DNA of 64,000 nt from Brevibacillus agri (GCF_004117055.1 NZ_CP026363.1:4735001-4799000), one strand, 5' to 3'; positions 29,364-38,765 are shown, counted from the first letter of the stretch. Numbers and translations: made by a program. Notes: generated from the letters alone by a model not told the origin.

Positions 29364-29391
29364 AAAACGCCGGATTCCCCAGCGTTTTGCC
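29364..29391 (-). terminator. Terminator after the AlkD-like gene
   Basis: AAAACGC and GCGTTTT form a short stem with A/T tails on both sides, between the binding-protein promoter and the leftward DNA-alkylation gene. Confidence 0.6.
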
Positions 29392-29438
29392 TGTTCGCGC
29401 GCGAGACGGGCTTGCAGGCGCTTTCGTCCTGCAGCCGA

Positions 29439-30146
29439 TCAGCAGATGCACGTCTTTCTTTTTTGGCCGATCTTGCCGCGCTCTTCGATTTTTTTGATAG
29501 ACTCCGTCGCCAACGGGACCTTGCACGCCGTCTGGCCTACATCCACCTGGACTTTTCCGATCGCTTCCGCTGTCTGCACCGCTTCCGCATGCAGTTCCGT
29601 GACAGACGCGCCAACCGCGATGACAAACTGGTTCATGACATAGCGTACCCGGTTTCTTTCCTGATGGATCGTCTGCTTCACCCGCGCAAGCAAGGCGCTG
29701 ATTTCCGCCAGGTCGAGCTGCTCGTCAGGCGTGATCGACAAGTAGTTGGCGTACGTGCTCCAGCCGCAAGCTGCAATCATCTCCTCCTCCGCTTCGATCC
29801 ACTCCCGTGCCAGCTCCAGGGCGAACGAGCTTTCGGCGGCAACACCCGCAACCGTGTACTCGGCCAGCATGTACCAGTACGCCTGCCTGACCCAGCTTTG
29901 CAGTTGTTCCTTCGTCACCGTCTGCGGGTCGATCGCCAGGCCCGCCAAATACATCGCGTCGTGATTGCCCGTCTCGTACAACGCTTGCACCAGCTTTTGA
30001 TCGCGCTTGACTGCCTTCACCAGCTTTTTCATGTCGCCGATTCGCACGCCAAAAAACGGCTCCCTGGCGCCATGGCGCATGAACGTCTTCTTCGTCTGCT
30101 CCGTGCCCAACGCTTCCAACTGTTGCATGACTTCTTCCACGGTCAT
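29439..30146 (-). CDS. DNA alkylation repair protein, AlkD-like HEAT-repeat family
   Basis: The 235-residue protein is an all-helical HEAT-like repeat protein of the AlkD family: FFGVRIGDMKKLVKAVKRD, then WYMLAEYTVAG, then AACGWSTYANYL. AlkD enzymes remove positively charged N3- and N7-alkyl bases from DNA. This member is of the shorter subgroup often called DUF/alkylation repair, and the key aspartate/tryptophan pattern is only partly visible. Its enzyme activity is therefore an inference. It is monocistronic; GGGAGGCGGACGCGA precedes the ATG. Confidence 0.8.
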   Translation of the reverse strand: MTVEEVMQQLEALGTEQTKKTFMRHGAREPFFGVRIGDMKKLVKAVKRDQKLVQALYETGNHDAMYLAGLAIDPQTVTKEQLQSWVRQAYWYMLAEYTVAGVAAESSFALELAREWIEAEEEMIAACGWSTYANYLSITPDEQLDLAEISALLARVKQTIHQERNRVRYVMNQFVIAVGASVTELHAEAVQTAEAIGKVQVDVGQTACKVPLATESIKKIEERGKIGQKRKTCIC

Positions 30147-30202
30147 TCGCGTCCGCCTCCCTTTTTTCCTAGTTTACCCATTTCCCGGCTGCTTTCTCCC
30201 TG

Positions 30203-30535
30203 CTACAAGAGCGGGAAAAGGTAGCGCAAGATCATGATCGAAACCATCCCGACGACAACCGTGCCCAGCAGGCTGCGGGTCACGATCGCAACCAGAAACG
30301 TCGGAATCGCCGCCAATAGTTCGACATTGGCTAGTAGCGACAACTTTCCCTCCTGCAAAAACAGCTCCTGCCCGACCAGTGCAGCCATGACCGCGATCGG
30401 CACGTAATGCAGCCAGCGGACGCCCCACGCGGGAAGCTCCATGCGCGACAGCACCATCAAGGGCAGCACCCGCGGCAAAAACGTGACCAGCGCACTGCCT
30501 ACAATAATGAGGAAGATATCCCATCTCACTTCCAT
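30203..30535 (-). CDS. azlD: AzlD family branched-chain amino acid exporter subunit
   Basis: The start at 30535 overlaps the end of azlC by ten bases and yields 110 residues with four hydrophobic helices (FLIIVGSALVTFLPRVLPLM and others). AzlD and AzlC together export branched-chain amino acids and analogues such as 4-azaleucine. The overlap makes equal synthesis likely. A longer start at 30568 would be inside azlC and has no good ribosome site. Confidence 0.85.
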   Translation of the reverse strand: MEVRWDIFLIIVGSALVTFLPRVLPLMVLSRMELPAWGVRWLHYVPIAVMAALVGQELFLQEGKLSLLANVELLAAIPTFLVAIVTRSLLGTVVVGMVSIMILRYLFPLL

Positions 30536-31260
30536 CTTTCGATCACCATCCCGATTGTCGATGCGCACAGCGTAGCTACGATGACGCCAAGGTTGCCCGG
30601 ATACAAGACAGACACGCCTACAGCAATGACGACTGCGCTGATGGCGACGACGATATCGAGCCGGATTTGCTTGCGGCTCATCATCGCCAGCACCAGCAAG
30701 CCGATAAACATCGCCGGCAGAGCGAAATCAAGGCCCAACTGCTCGGGATTGGCGATCCACTGTCCGAAATAGGCTCCCGCCAAATTGGCCGCAATCCAGT
30801 TCAGGTAAGCCGTCACATTCAAACCGTGCATCCATTTTTCGTCGATCTGCTTGCGCTTCGCCGCCTCGTTGATCGCAACCCCGAACGTCTCGTCTGTCAG
30901 AAGCGAACCGACGAGCATGTTCCGAAACGCCGTCAGATGGCGGAAGTAGGGCGACAGAGCCGCGCTTAGCAAAATATGCCGCAAATTCACAAACAAAATC
31001 GTAATGATAATTCCCATCGCCGAGCTTCCTGCGGCAATCATGCCCGCAGCAATAAACTGCGCCGAGCCTGCGTACAGCAAAATGCTCATCAAGGCAATTT
31101 CCATGATGCTCAGCCCAGCGGTCTTTTCCAGCACACCTGCCGCAAACCCGATGCTCAAATACCCGAGCAAGGTTGGAATGCAATCCTTGACCCCCTGCAT
31201 GAAGCTTCCCTGCTCACCCGCGTTCGACAATGCTTCTACTTGCAGTTGTTCTCGCCCCAC
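30526..31260 (-). CDS. azlC: AzlC family branched-chain amino acid exporter
   Basis: The 244-residue membrane protein shows the AzlC hallmarks: GYLSIGFAAGVLEKTAGLS, the YAGSAQFIAAGMI segment, VNLRHILLSAALSPYF and LTDETFGVA. About seven helices are expected. With the overlapping azlD it forms an amino-acid efflux pair. A TrmB-type regulator lies immediately upstream on the same strand, 66 bases away, and may control it. Confidence 0.9.
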   Translation of the reverse strand: MGREQLQVEALSNAGEQGSFMQGVKDCIPTLLGYLSIGFAAGVLEKTAGLSIMEIALMSILLYAGSAQFIAAGMIAAGSSAMGIIITILFVNLRHILLSAALSPYFRHLTAFRNMLVGSLLTDETFGVAINEAAKRKQIDEKWMHGLNVTAYLNWIAANLAGAYFGQWIANPEQLGLDFALPAMFIGLLVLAMMSRKQIRLDIVVAISAVVIAVGVSVLYPGNLGVIVATLCASTIGMVIERWK

Positions 31261-31325
31261 TGCTTCTCCCTCACTCTCTCTTTATTTCACTCCGGCTTGC
31301 GCGCTTGCCTCCTGCTTCGCTCCGC

Positions 31326-32135
31326 TTACTTGAATCTCTTCCCGGTGACCACCTGGTACAAGTCCGGCTTGCTGCGCCAGAGCGCTTCGACCTTATCCGG
31401 GCCGAGCACCTTTGTCACTTCCGCAAACATAATATCGTGGCGAATGTACTCGACAGCGACCAGAACGAGCGCCGGATCCTTCGTCTTGACCGCCCAGGCA
31501 GCCGTATTTGGCGTGAAGTTGGCGATCAGCACTTCCTCCAGATCACGCGCGACGATTGTAAGATGCCCGCCCATCCGTTCCTCGGCCACATCAGGCGCCA
31601 TATAGTCATGGTGATACGTCGTCCCTACGCGCGTCTCTTGCTGTCCAAACAAAACGGTAAAGACGGAAATCCCTTCTTCGGTTCGTCTGTCCACCGCCTC
31701 CTGGATAAAAGGCACCTGAGGCTCCCAGATCGACAGCCACACTTCCTCGCCAGCCTGCTCGATCATTTGCCTCATTTCCATGAGCACCAGCTCGTCACCG
31801 CTAATTCGCCGAATGACGTCGATCTCTTGCTCGGACTCTAAGGCCGACAAGTTTTTTTCCAAATAGTCGAAGGACGCTTCGAACTGCCCGCGCAGCCTGC
31901 GGACCAGCTCTCTTGCTGGCAGCGGCGCATACGTGACAGGCTCGGAAGGCACGGTGTAAACAGCCCCTTTGTCAACGAGCTTGCCCACGACTTCGTAAAT
32001 CATGGAGCGCGGCACGCCAGAGCGTTTGCTGATTTCGTATCCGGTGATCGGAGAGTGCTTGAGCAGACTGATGTAAGCCTTGCACTCGTACTGGGAAAAT
32101 CCGAGCTTTTGCAATTCCTTGTATATGTCTTCCAT
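31326..32135 (-). CDS. TrmB family transcriptional regulator
   Basis: The 269-residue protein has the TrmB-type winged helix at residues 1-70 (LGFSQYECKAYISLLKHSPI, then SGVPRSMIYEVVGKLVDKGA) and a long C-terminal sensor domain with a phospholipase-D-like fold (GEEVWLSIWEPQVPFIQEAV). TrmB proteins often sense sugars, but bacterial members are varied. The azlCD exporter downstream suggests a role in amino-acid efflux. GGTCGGGATGG precedes the coding part, and a TTATACTCACTATAGG-rich region upstream is the probable promoter. Confidence 0.82.
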   Translation of the reverse strand: MEDIYKELQKLGFSQYECKAYISLLKHSPITGYEISKRSGVPRSMIYEVVGKLVDKGAVYTVPSEPVTYAPLPARELVRRLRGQFEASFDYLEKNLSALESEQEIDVIRRISGDELVLMEMRQMIEQAGEEVWLSIWEPQVPFIQEAVDRRTEEGISVFTVLFGQQETRVGTTYHHDYMAPDVAEERMGGHLTIVARDLEEVLIANFTPNTAAWAVKTKDPALVLVAVEYIRHDIMFAEVTKVLGPDKVEALWRSKPDLYQVVTGKRFK

Positions 32136-32223
32136 CCCGACCTCTTAGTAGTTAGTTTTATACTCACTATAGGTTCAGGTTCGTTCCTTTGTCAATGTGC
32201 TTTTCCCGGCACAAGCGAAAATA

Positions 32224-32252
32224 AAAAAAACCCTCCGTGAACGAGGGCCTTT
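32224..32252. terminator. Bidirectional terminator
   Basis: CCCTC-CGTGAAC-GAGGG is flanked by a run of A at left and T at right. It ends the leftward 60-residue gene. Confidence 0.8.
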
Positions 32253-32268
32253 TTGGCAAGCAAGCAGC

Positions 32269-32451
32269 CTAAGCGAGATCGCGCACTTTAATGTAAGAAA
32301 CGTTTCTTACATTAATCACGATGTCATCGTATTGCAGCCACCCATCCTTTTGGTTGGCGACCATTTGGATGATTTCTTCCGGCTCGGTTGTCTCGATCTT
32401 AACCAGCTCGCCACCGGAAAAGTGAAACTCAATCGTTTTGGCCTGACTCAT
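32269..32451 (-). CDS. Small conserved-looking protein of unknown function, 60 residues
   Basis: The frame reads SQAKTIEFHFSGGELVKIET, then EEIIQMVANQKDGWLQYDDI and NVRNVSYIKV. GAACAGGAGGGATGCGAAA lies before the ATG, a strong site, and a terminator follows. The composition and beta-alpha-beta look suggest a folded small protein. I do not recognise a family. Confidence 0.65.
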   Translation of the reverse strand: MSQAKTIEFHFSGGELVKIETTEPEEIIQMVANQKDGWLQYDDIVINVRNVSYIKVRDLA

Positions 32452-32667
32452 TTTCGCATCCCTCCTGTTCTTTCTAGTTATCGGACGGATGGTAAATTTT
32501 TGTTACGCATCAGGCGCAAGTAGCTGAGTCGGCCATTGGCAAAAGTCCCGGCACAACCTGACTATGTTCCTATCTTTTCTCTGTTTTTCCTCGCATCTTT
32601 CTCTGTCCAAACTACCAATTTGGAGCCGACTATTTATGAACAATCGGTTACTTTACCCTACCAAAAC

Positions 32668-32697
32668 TTGACAAGTTTGTTTCTCTTGGATTATATT
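32668..32697 (+). promoter_or_regulatory. Promoter of the c-di-GMP riboswitch transcript
   Basis: A perfect TTGACA at 32668-32673 is followed by TATATT at 32692-32697 (18 bases) or TTATAT one base earlier. Start would be near 32703. Confidence 0.7.
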
Positions 32698-32735
32698 TTG
32701 CATAATTCGACACTTCTATACATTTTTCGCAAATG

Positions 32736-32886
32736 AATGACAAAGGCAAAGTCATCGAAAGGTGGCGACGCAAAACCACGGGTCTAAAGTCTTTGACCAT
32801 GACAGCCGGGTTGCCATACATCATGAGCATAGCAGGAAGATGATGGTGACTTTGGGCTGTTTCCGCATGGGGAATGGCCTTTTTTA
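32736..32886 (+). promoter_or_regulatory. Cyclic di-GMP-I (GEMM) riboswitch with terminator
   Basis: The aptamer core is AAAGGCAAAGTCATCGAAAG at 32742-32761, then GGCGACGCAAAACCACGGG, TCTAAAG and GCCGGGTTGCC. This gives the GEMM-I order of P1, the P2 tetraloop GAAA, the GACGCAAA joint and the P3 receptor CCGGGTTGCC. A terminator follows: GGCTGTTTCC pairs with GGGAATGGCC at 32855-32879, then six T. Cyclic di-GMP should decide between read-through and stop of the GNAT-like and chemoreceptor genes. Whether the ligand turns the operon on or off cannot be read safely by eye. Confidence 0.88.
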
Positions 32887-32979
32887 TGCTCACATGGAAG
32901 AAAGGAGGCGCCATTTTATCGATCAACACTAGACTTGTACATGAAAAAACAAAGAGAGAGAAAAATGGAGTGGAGTATT

Positions 32980-33528
32980 ATGTACAAACTGGTTGATTCA
33001 GCACAATCTTTGGCACTTTTCCATCAAATCAAGGAAAGTGTCTGGACCTCAATGGGCTTCGAGATGGAATACGCCAAAGATGGTTCCGACGTCTATCTTT
33101 TGTTGTCGGATGAGGACGAACCAGGCGGGACTTTTGAATTTACACCACATGAAAAATCTTCTGCTTATCTGCAAAATTTGTTTCAGGATGTTTTGACGAG
33201 CGATATGAAAGTTGTCGAAGTGGACAGTTTCGCTGTCTTGCCCAAGTTCCGCGGAAAGCTGGGACGATGGGGAGTTGCCCTCATGATCGATTATGCAGAA
33301 AAACACGGATATACGCATGCAGTCGGTTTGGCAGATCCGGCTTTTTTTCAGTTGATTAACCGTAAATACAACGTCAGAGCGACGCAAGTGAAAGAGATGG
33401 TCTTCTACAAAGGGGCGAATGCCATTCCGACCGTCTTCCACCTGCAAGAAGCCTATTTGAACAAGGACAAGCCCGAATTTGCCTGGTATCAAGAGCTTTG
33501 CAAACAAATAAAAGTTGAGGTTAGCTGA
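32980..33528 (+). CDS. GNAT-like N-acetyltransferase-fold protein in a chemotaxis operon
   Basis: The ATG at 32980 has GGAG four bases upstream; an in-frame ATG at 32965 is the alternative. The 182-residue protein contains [20 protein letters not shown] and [20 protein letters not shown], which looks like a GNAT strand-turn-helix with the RGKLGRWG acetyl-CoA loop, then [16 protein letters not shown]. It lies two bases before the chemoreceptor gene, so the two are coupled. It may modify the receptor or a signal, which is an inference from position. Confidence 0.65.
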   Translation: MYKLVDSAQSLALFHQIKESVWTSMGFEMEYAKDGSDVYLLLSDEDEPGGTFEFTPHEKSSAYLQNLFQDVLTSDMKVVEVDSFAVLPKFRGKLGRWGVALMIDYAEKHGYTHAVGLADPAFFQLINRKYNVRATQVKEMVFYKGANAIPTVFHLQEAYLNKDKPEFAWYQELCKQIKVEVS

Positions 33529-33529
33529 C

Positions 33530-34993
33530 ATGGAACTCTTACAAAGAAGAAATAACTGGGTGGTCATTGTTTTTGCGAGCATCATTACCATCGTCCAGAT
33601 CGTGAACCTCATCATGGGGGTTCCGTTCTCCTTCGTTTTAACCGTGCTGGGGATTTTGTACGGGGTGCTCGCACCTTTTGCCTACCTTTCCAACCGGCCA
33701 GCCTGGCGGGACAAGATGGCTCCCTTCATGAAGTTTTTCAACTTCGCTGTCATCGGCATTTTCATGTTCGTCATCGTGGGACTCGATCCTTGGCTGGTCA
33801 ACATCATGACGATCATGTTCTTCGTCGCGGTCATGGGCATTTATCAGGACAAACTGATTAACATCTTGACCATCATCGCAGCCATGGGGATCGTCACCTA
33901 CTATTTCCTGACGAACGGCGAAGCGATTTTCTACACGTCCGATCCTGTTCATTTGATGTACTACTTGCTGGCCTTCTGCTTCGTATCGGCGACAAGCATG
34001 ATGCACGCAGTTTTCAACAACAAGCTGCAGCGGGAAAGCGAGGAGCAAAAGCAGCAAGCGATCGCCTCCAAAGAGTCGCTGCAGCGCATTTTGGACCAGA
34101 TCAACGAATCGCTCAACTCCGTCCAGGAATATCAGGAGAATTTGAACAAGGTTACAGATGGCGTCAACGTCCGCGCGGTGGAGACAGTGGCTGCCCTTCA
34201 GGAGATCATGCGCTCCTTCTCGATCCAGACCGACAACACCAACGAGTTGCGCCGCGAGATGGGCACGACCAACCTCCAGGTAGAGGACATGACCCGCTCC
34301 GTGACCGAAATGCACGAATACGTAGAATCGACCAAAGAAGCGACCAATGAAAGCAGCAAGCGCATCAGCAACATCGGCAACGACTTCGAGCGCTTTATCA
34401 AGGACATTCAAGGCACGAACAAGCTGATCCAAGAGCTGAACAAAGAAACGGAATCCATTGAAAAAATCATCCAAACGATTTCGGAAATTTCGGCACAGAC
34501 CAACCTGCTGGCGCTCAATGCGACCATCGAGGCTTCCCGTGCAGGCGAGCATGGTCGCGGCTTTGCCGTCGTAGCGGACGAGGTGCGCAAGCTGGCCGAA
34601 TCTTCCAAGCTGTCCTCCGAATCAATCTCTACCTTGTTGATGACGATTCGCGAAAAAATGAAGCTCGTCTCCGACATGATCTCCGAGTCCCAACTGTCGT
34701 TTGAGAAAAACAGCGAAGGGATCATGGAGGTTCAGGAAATGTTTACGAACGTGGACAACTACATGCACAACTTCGCCGAGAAAACGAAAAATCTGCAAGA
34801 GTTCATCGTCCACGTCCACAGCATGATTCAGGAAGTCAACGCCAAAGTCGAGGTCAACGCAGACATCACCGACAAAAACAAGGAAAGCCTCGAAGAAGTC
34901 CTCGTGCTCGTCTCCGAGCAAAAAGAGGAAATCGTCAAAGTATCCGGCGGCTTCGAAAAGATCGAGCAACAAATTCGCGGTTTGAATACGTAA
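33530..34993 (+). CDS. Methyl-accepting chemotaxis protein with multi-helix membrane sensor
   Basis: The 487-residue receptor has about six hydrophobic helices in the first 180 residues and no large extracellular domain. A long coiled coil follows, with the signalling tip [20 protein letters not shown] and [18 protein letters not shown] at about residues 320-360. It would pass a membrane-sensed signal to CheW/CheA. It is the second gene of an operon headed by a c-di-GMP riboswitch, tying taxis to the motile-sessile switch. A terminator at 35023 ends the operon. Confidence 0.92.
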   Translation: MELLQRRNNWVVIVFASIITIVQIVNLIMGVPFSFVLTVLGILYGVLAPFAYLSNRPAWRDKMAPFMKFFNFAVIGIFMFVIVGLDPWLVNIMTIMFFVAVMGIYQDKLINILTIIAAMGIVTYYFLTNGEAIFYTSDPVHLMYYLLAFCFVSATSMMHAVFNNKLQRESEEQKQQAIASKESLQRILDQINESLNSVQEYQENLNKVTDGVNVRAVETVAALQEIMRSFSIQTDNTNELRREMGTTNLQVEDMTRSVTEMHEYVESTKEATNESSKRISNIGNDFERFIKDIQGTNKLIQELNKETESIEKIIQTISEISAQTNLLALNATIEASRAGEHGRGFAVVADEVRKLAESSKLSSESISTLLMTIREKMKLVSDMISESQLSFEKNSEGIMEVQEMFTNVDNYMHNFAEKTKNLQEFIVHVHSMIQEVNAKVEVNADITDKNKESLEEVLVLVSEQKEEIVKVSGGFEKIEQQIRGLNT

Positions 34994-35022
34994 GCAGCAA
35001 AGCTGGCTGGATTTTTATGCAA

Positions 35023-35056
35023 CTGCCCTCTCTTTTGTAGAGGGCGGTTTTTTTGC
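35023..35056 (+). terminator. Terminator after the chemoreceptor gene
   Basis: CTGCCCTCT and AGAGGGCGG form the stem, followed by seven T. Confidence 0.88.
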
Positions 35057-35212
35057 GTGCATGTCTGGATAATTGTGGAATCGGCGAGATTTTTTTATAA
35101 AATTCATTTTTCTACATAGCATGTCCCGCCTGTATCGCTTATAATACACATGGAATTTTTACAGTTCTCTTCCATCGTGAATCGATCCAACGCAAAGAGA
35201 GGCCTAAGCCAT

Positions 35213-36814
35213 ATGCCTGTTTTTCATCGTTTTCCAACGAGCCAGGGGAAAAAGATTGGTTTGACTACCCTTTTGACGGGTCTTGTTTCCTTGTCCATTC
35301 TGTTGACGCTGACGATTCTTCTCGTAGCCTCGTATCAATCGAAAAAGAAGTCGCTGATTGATACGACTCTCACTCTTAACTATTCGAGCGCAAGCAAAAT
35401 GAGCCAAATGATCGACTCCCTGTTCCTATCCATGCGCAGCAGCCTGCGCTATTCCGCCACCGTTTTAATCGACCATCCCTCACGGACGCAACAAGAAGCC
35501 ATCGAACATCTGGAGATTCTTCGCAAAAGCGGCAACTACTTCAACTCGCTTACTGTCGTAGATGAAACCGGAACGGTTCGCAGTGTGTCCCCGCCATCGC
35601 TCGGCACTGTCGGACAGAAGCTTACGACCAGGGAAGCGCAATACGCACTGGCATTGAAAAAGCCTTACATCTCATCGCCCTACATTTCCAAAAAGTACAA
35701 GCGCCTCCTGCTGTTTATGAGCGAACCGATCTTTGACAAGGACGGACAGTATCGCGGATTCGTCGGGGGAACGATCTATTTGCAGGATCACAACATTTTG
35801 AACATGATTATCGGCAACCCGGAGATAGATACGAGCGGCTCGTCTTATTCGATTGTCGGCTCGAATGGACAGTTGCTGTTCCATCCGGACAAACAGCAGA
35901 TCGGCCAGAACATCCAGTCCAATCCCGTCGTACGAAAGCTGCTCGCGGGCAACAACGGCTACGACCAGATGTTGAGCATCAACGGCGATCACCTGCTGGC
36001 CGGGTATGCGCAAGTTCCGGCAAACGGCTGGGGAGTCATCGTCACTTCGCCGATGGAACTCGTTTACAACGAGCTGCACAGCCAGGTGCGAATGATGCTG
36101 CTCTACTTGCTGCCTCCGTCTCTGTTCCTGCTTCTGATTGTGATTCAGCTCGCCCACAAGCTGGCCAGACCTTTTGTCCACCTAGCCGATCTGATGAGCA
36201 AAATGGGCTCGGAAAGAGTCGAGCTGCCCCCGGACAAGCACCATTGGAACCGGGAGGCCGATTTATTGACCAAAGCATTCCGGACAGCGGCCAAAAAAAT
36301 CAAAGAAAAGACCGACCGCTTGACCCATGAAGCAACCACCGACGTGCTCACAGGGCTTGCGAACCGCCGTTCCGTCGAAGAGATTTTGCAAACGTGGACG
36401 AAAGAGAAAAAGAACTTTTCCATCCTCCTGCTGGACATCGATCACTTCAAGCACGTCAACGACACCTTCGGCCATCCGGTCGGCGATGAAGTCTTGAAGC
36501 AGTTTGCGGAAATCATGAAAAGCTGTGTGCGAAAAAGCGACATTTGCGGCCGTTTCGGCGGCGAAGAATTCATCGCCCTGCTCCGCAGCGCTTCCAGCAC
36601 AGAAGCCTTGTCCGTCGCGGAAAAAATCCGAACGCAGATGGAAAGCAGCACAAATCCGACGGGCCAGCCCATCACCGTATCGGTCGGCATCGTCAGCAGC
36701 CCGCTCCACGGAGATTCCGCTACACAGCTCATCGAACTGGCCGATCAGGCTTTGTACCAGGCGAAAGAGTCTGGGAGGAACAAGGTTGTAATTGCGAATG
36801 AGAAAGGTTGTTGA
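35213..36814 (+). CDS. Membrane diguanylate cyclase with dCache sensor and GGEEF domain
   Basis: The 533-residue protein has an N-terminal membrane helix (about residues 17-40), an extracellular dCache domain (about 45-300, with VVDETGTVRSVSPPSLGTVG and YSIVGSNGQLLFHPDKQQIG), a second helix near 310, and a GGDEF domain from about 375. The active site is GRFGGEEFIALL, preceded by LDIDHFKHVNDTFGHPVGD. It should make cyclic di-GMP in response to an outside ligand. It follows the riboswitch-chemoreceptor operon, so producer and reader of the signal are neighbours. The start at 35213 has GAGAGG upstream; 35150 is also in frame. Confidence 0.9.
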   Translation: MPVFHRFPTSQGKKIGLTTLLTGLVSLSILLTLTILLVASYQSKKKSLIDTTLTLNYSSASKMSQMIDSLFLSMRSSLRYSATVLIDHPSRTQQEAIEHLEILRKSGNYFNSLTVVDETGTVRSVSPPSLGTVGQKLTTREAQYALALKKPYISSPYISKKYKRLLLFMSEPIFDKDGQYRGFVGGTIYLQDHNILNMIIGNPEIDTSGSSYSIVGSNGQLLFHPDKQQIGQNIQSNPVVRKLLAGNNGYDQMLSINGDHLLAGYAQVPANGWGVIVTSPMELVYNELHSQVRMMLLYLLPPSLFLLLIVIQLAHKLARPFVHLADLMSKMGSERVELPPDKHHWNREADLLTKAFRTAAKKIKEKTDRLTHEATTDVLTGLANRRSVEEILQTWTKEKKNFSILLLDIDHFKHVNDTFGHPVGDEVLKQFAEIMKSCVRKSDICGRFGGEEFIALLRSASSTEALSVAEKIRTQMESSTNPTGQPITVSVGIVSSPLHGDSATQLIELADQALYQAKESGRNKVVIANEKGC

Positions 36815-36839
36815 ATAAAGTTTTGTGCGAGAAAAGGGC

Positions 36840-36875
36840 GACTGCATCTGTTGGGGGTGCAGTCGTTCTTTCTTT
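36840..36875 (+). terminator. Terminator after the diguanylate cyclase gene
   Basis: GACTGCA and TGCAGTC form a stem, followed by GTTCTTTCTTTC. Confidence 0.75.
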
Positions 36876-37034
36876 CGGGGGGTGTTGGGGAGGTGCTTAA
36901 TTGTTGGTTGGGTGGGCATGAGTTCGTGTGTTCGTGGCTTTATGCTTTCCCGCCTGTATGTGTTCCTGCCCTCCTGCCTTCACACTCAGCCTCCTGCCTT
37001 TCGCAAAATCACGCCAAAATCAGGGCTTGCTTCC

Positions 37035-37232
37035 TTATTCGTTCGCACTCGATTTTGGCACAACAAACACTTGGGTAGGCCACTCCCCGACCGGCACTTG
37101 CCGTATTTGGCTTAATTTTTCGGCATCGAAAACAGATAGCGTCCCTTGCACAAAGTTCGTAACCAACAAATTCGAATCGTCCAAAGCGATCGAGGAAGGC
37201 GTTGGCGAATGCAGTTTTGCCTTCTAGTATGC
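37035..37232 (-). pseudogene. C-terminal fragment of a YVTN-type beta-propeller protein
   Basis: The minus strand reads LHSPTPSSIALDDSNLLVTN, then FVQGTLSVFDAEKLSQIRQV and PVGEWPTQVFVVPKSSANE with a stop. This is one and a half blades of a YncE/YVTN-like propeller. A stop codon and unrelated DNA lie immediately upstream, so only the tail of the gene remains. It sits in a stretch of decayed DNA. Confidence 0.65.
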
Positions 37233-37320
37233 CGCCTTTGATGTACTGCCCGCAATATCAATCGTTTGTGTTGGTTTCCATGAGGATTCTGCTTTGCAAG
37301 TGCTGCCGCGTGATTAGTGT

Positions 37321-37550
37321 GCGAATTTTGCTGGGGCGATTTTTTGTTGGATGCTGGCAGTAGCTGCTCGAGGCTTCAAGGACAGCAGTAGCTGGTGGAT
37401 TTTCGCTAGGGCCAGTTTTTCGTAGAATGCTGACGGCAGTTGCTCGCGGCTTCAAGGGCTGCGCTAGCCTGATTCGTATTTCGCTAGGTCAAATTTTTTC
37501 GCTGGTGCTGGCAGCAGTTGCTCACCGCTCCACTGACCGCGCTGGCAAGC
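37321..37550. repeat. Three degenerate tandem copies of a 75-78 bp unit
   Basis: Copies start near 37330, 37405 and 37483. Each has GCTGGGG or GCTAGG, a T-rich block, GCTGGCAG- or GCTGACGGCAG-like sequence, AGTTGCTCG, then GGCTTCAAGG in the first two. No gene is supported here or on either side between 37235 and 37820, apart from a weak hairpin CCGAAT/ATTCGG near 37790. Confidence 0.6.
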
Positions 37551-37819
37551 ATGAGAAACGCTTATTACCTTGTTTGAGCCAGATATGATTTTTCTATCGC
37601 GGTATATCAAACAACCGCAAGAAGATAGTATCCAACAAATGAAAATGGAGTTAATTGCAGTCATCCGCGAGGGACAATCCCCCTTTCGCCTCCAAAGGCG
37701 GTACCAGCGTAGGACGTCCATAATGGGTGGACTTTTTGAGACGATCGGTGGAACGCCAATCGCTCATAACAGGGAAAAACGCCCGAATCTGGGGATTCGG
37801 ACGTGTAGATTATCGGGAC

Positions 37820-38128
37820 TCACTTATGTTTGTATTCGTATCCTTTGGGTTTAGGCGATGGATGTAAAGGTATTATGTTTCCGTTTTTTTCAGTATAAAA
37901 GTATCTTACATCGGGTTCATCAGCAAAAATAACTTCTACACTAAAGACCGGAAGCTTCCCAAAAACGCCATCTAGACTAACTATTGTTTGCTCATCGAGA
38001 TTTTTCTCCGTAATGAGATATTGGCGTACTTGATTTTCTAAGCTTAACAAAGTTCCTTGAACATATATAACTGGAGCAGAGATCATGATTAAGACCAGGA
38101 AAACTATAATCATTGTTTTTTTGTTCAT
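37820..38128 (-). CDS. DUF3139-type membrane-anchored small protein
   Basis: The 102-residue protein has one N-terminal membrane helix (KKTMIIVFLVLIMISAPVIY) and a small external domain: QVRQYLITEKNLDEQTIVSL, then VEVIFADEPDVRYFYTEK. This fits the DUF3139 family of Bacillota, of unknown function. The start codon is preceded by a GGGGGATAACGAAA sequence. It is divergent from the papain-like hydrolase gene. Confidence 0.72.
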   Translation of the reverse strand: MNKKTMIIVFLVLIMISAPVIYVQGTLLSLENQVRQYLITEKNLDEQTIVSLDGVFGKLPVFSVEVIFADEPDVRYFYTEKNGNIIPLHPSPKPKGYEYKHK

Positions 38129-38240
38129 TTTCGTTATCCCCCAAAAAATTGGTTGTAAAATGATGCTTTTTTTCCCTTAAGAGTGAAAGCGATAATGGGC
38201 GCCCTACTATCGTTAATCAACTTTATAGGAGGAATTTTAT

Positions 38241-38729
38241 ATGGCATCTGATAAACCACAATATCCTGGTACTAACACCGATATGAAGCCAGGAGACGTA
38301 TTGTACTCGAAAAAAAGCTTTTCGACTTTTTTTGTTGGACACGTGGCAATTGTAGGACCGGACTACGATATCATTCACGTTCATCCAAAAGGACCTTGGT
38401 TCGTTGAAGATATCGATTACTATGTATCTCGATTTAGGGACGGCGATAAGATCGAAGTTCTCCGTCCCAGGAGTGGAGCTTCTAAAGCTGCTAAATGGGC
38501 AATCAACCATATTGATGACGTAAAGAAATACTACTTCAATATGGATTTGGATAATATTGAGCTTAGTTATTGTTCTAAGTTCATCTGGCAAGCATTTTAC
38601 TATGGTTATAATCTCGATATTACCGGCATGGGTCTTACCGATCGCAGTAGAGCAACCCATATTTATCCAAATGATGTTCGAGATTCCGATCACCTTGCAT
38701 CAACAGAAACCATCGACGTTGAGAAGTAA
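38241..38729 (+). CDS. Permuted papain-fold hydrolase (YiiX/NlpC-P60-like)
   Basis: The 162-residue protein follows a strong site (AGGAGGAATTTTAT). It has KPGDVLYSKKS, the His motif FFVGHVAIVG, and the Cys motif ELSYCSKFIWQAFYYGYN. This His-before-Cys order is that of circularly permuted papain-like amidases/peptidases such as YiiX. No signal peptide is seen. It probably cuts or transfers an amide or ester bond; the substrate is unknown. Codon use is more AT-rich than in the genes around it, which may mean that it came with the nearby CRISPR locus. Confidence 0.72.
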   Translation: MASDKPQYPGTNTDMKPGDVLYSKKSFSTFFVGHVAIVGPDYDIIHVHPKGPWFVEDIDYYVSRFRDGDKIEVLRPRSGASKAAKWAINHIDDVKKYYFNMDLDNIELSYCSKFIWQAFYYGYNLDITGMGLTDRSRATHIYPNDVRDSDHLASTETIDVEK

Positions 38730-38737
38730 GAAGCTGA

Positions 38738-38765
38738 AACCTCGCATTAGCGAGGTTTTTTATTT
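38738..38765 (+). terminator. Terminator after the papain-fold gene
   Basis: AACCTCG-CATTAG-CGAGGTT is followed by TTTTATTT. It marks the border between the hydrolase gene and CRISPR array-1. Confidence 0.9.

Noticed and set aside
37464..37721. Minus-strand frame in the decayed region that ends in a short hydrophobic stretch, as in small toxins
   Set aside because: No convincing ribosome site, and the sequence does not match the known holin-like toxin pattern.
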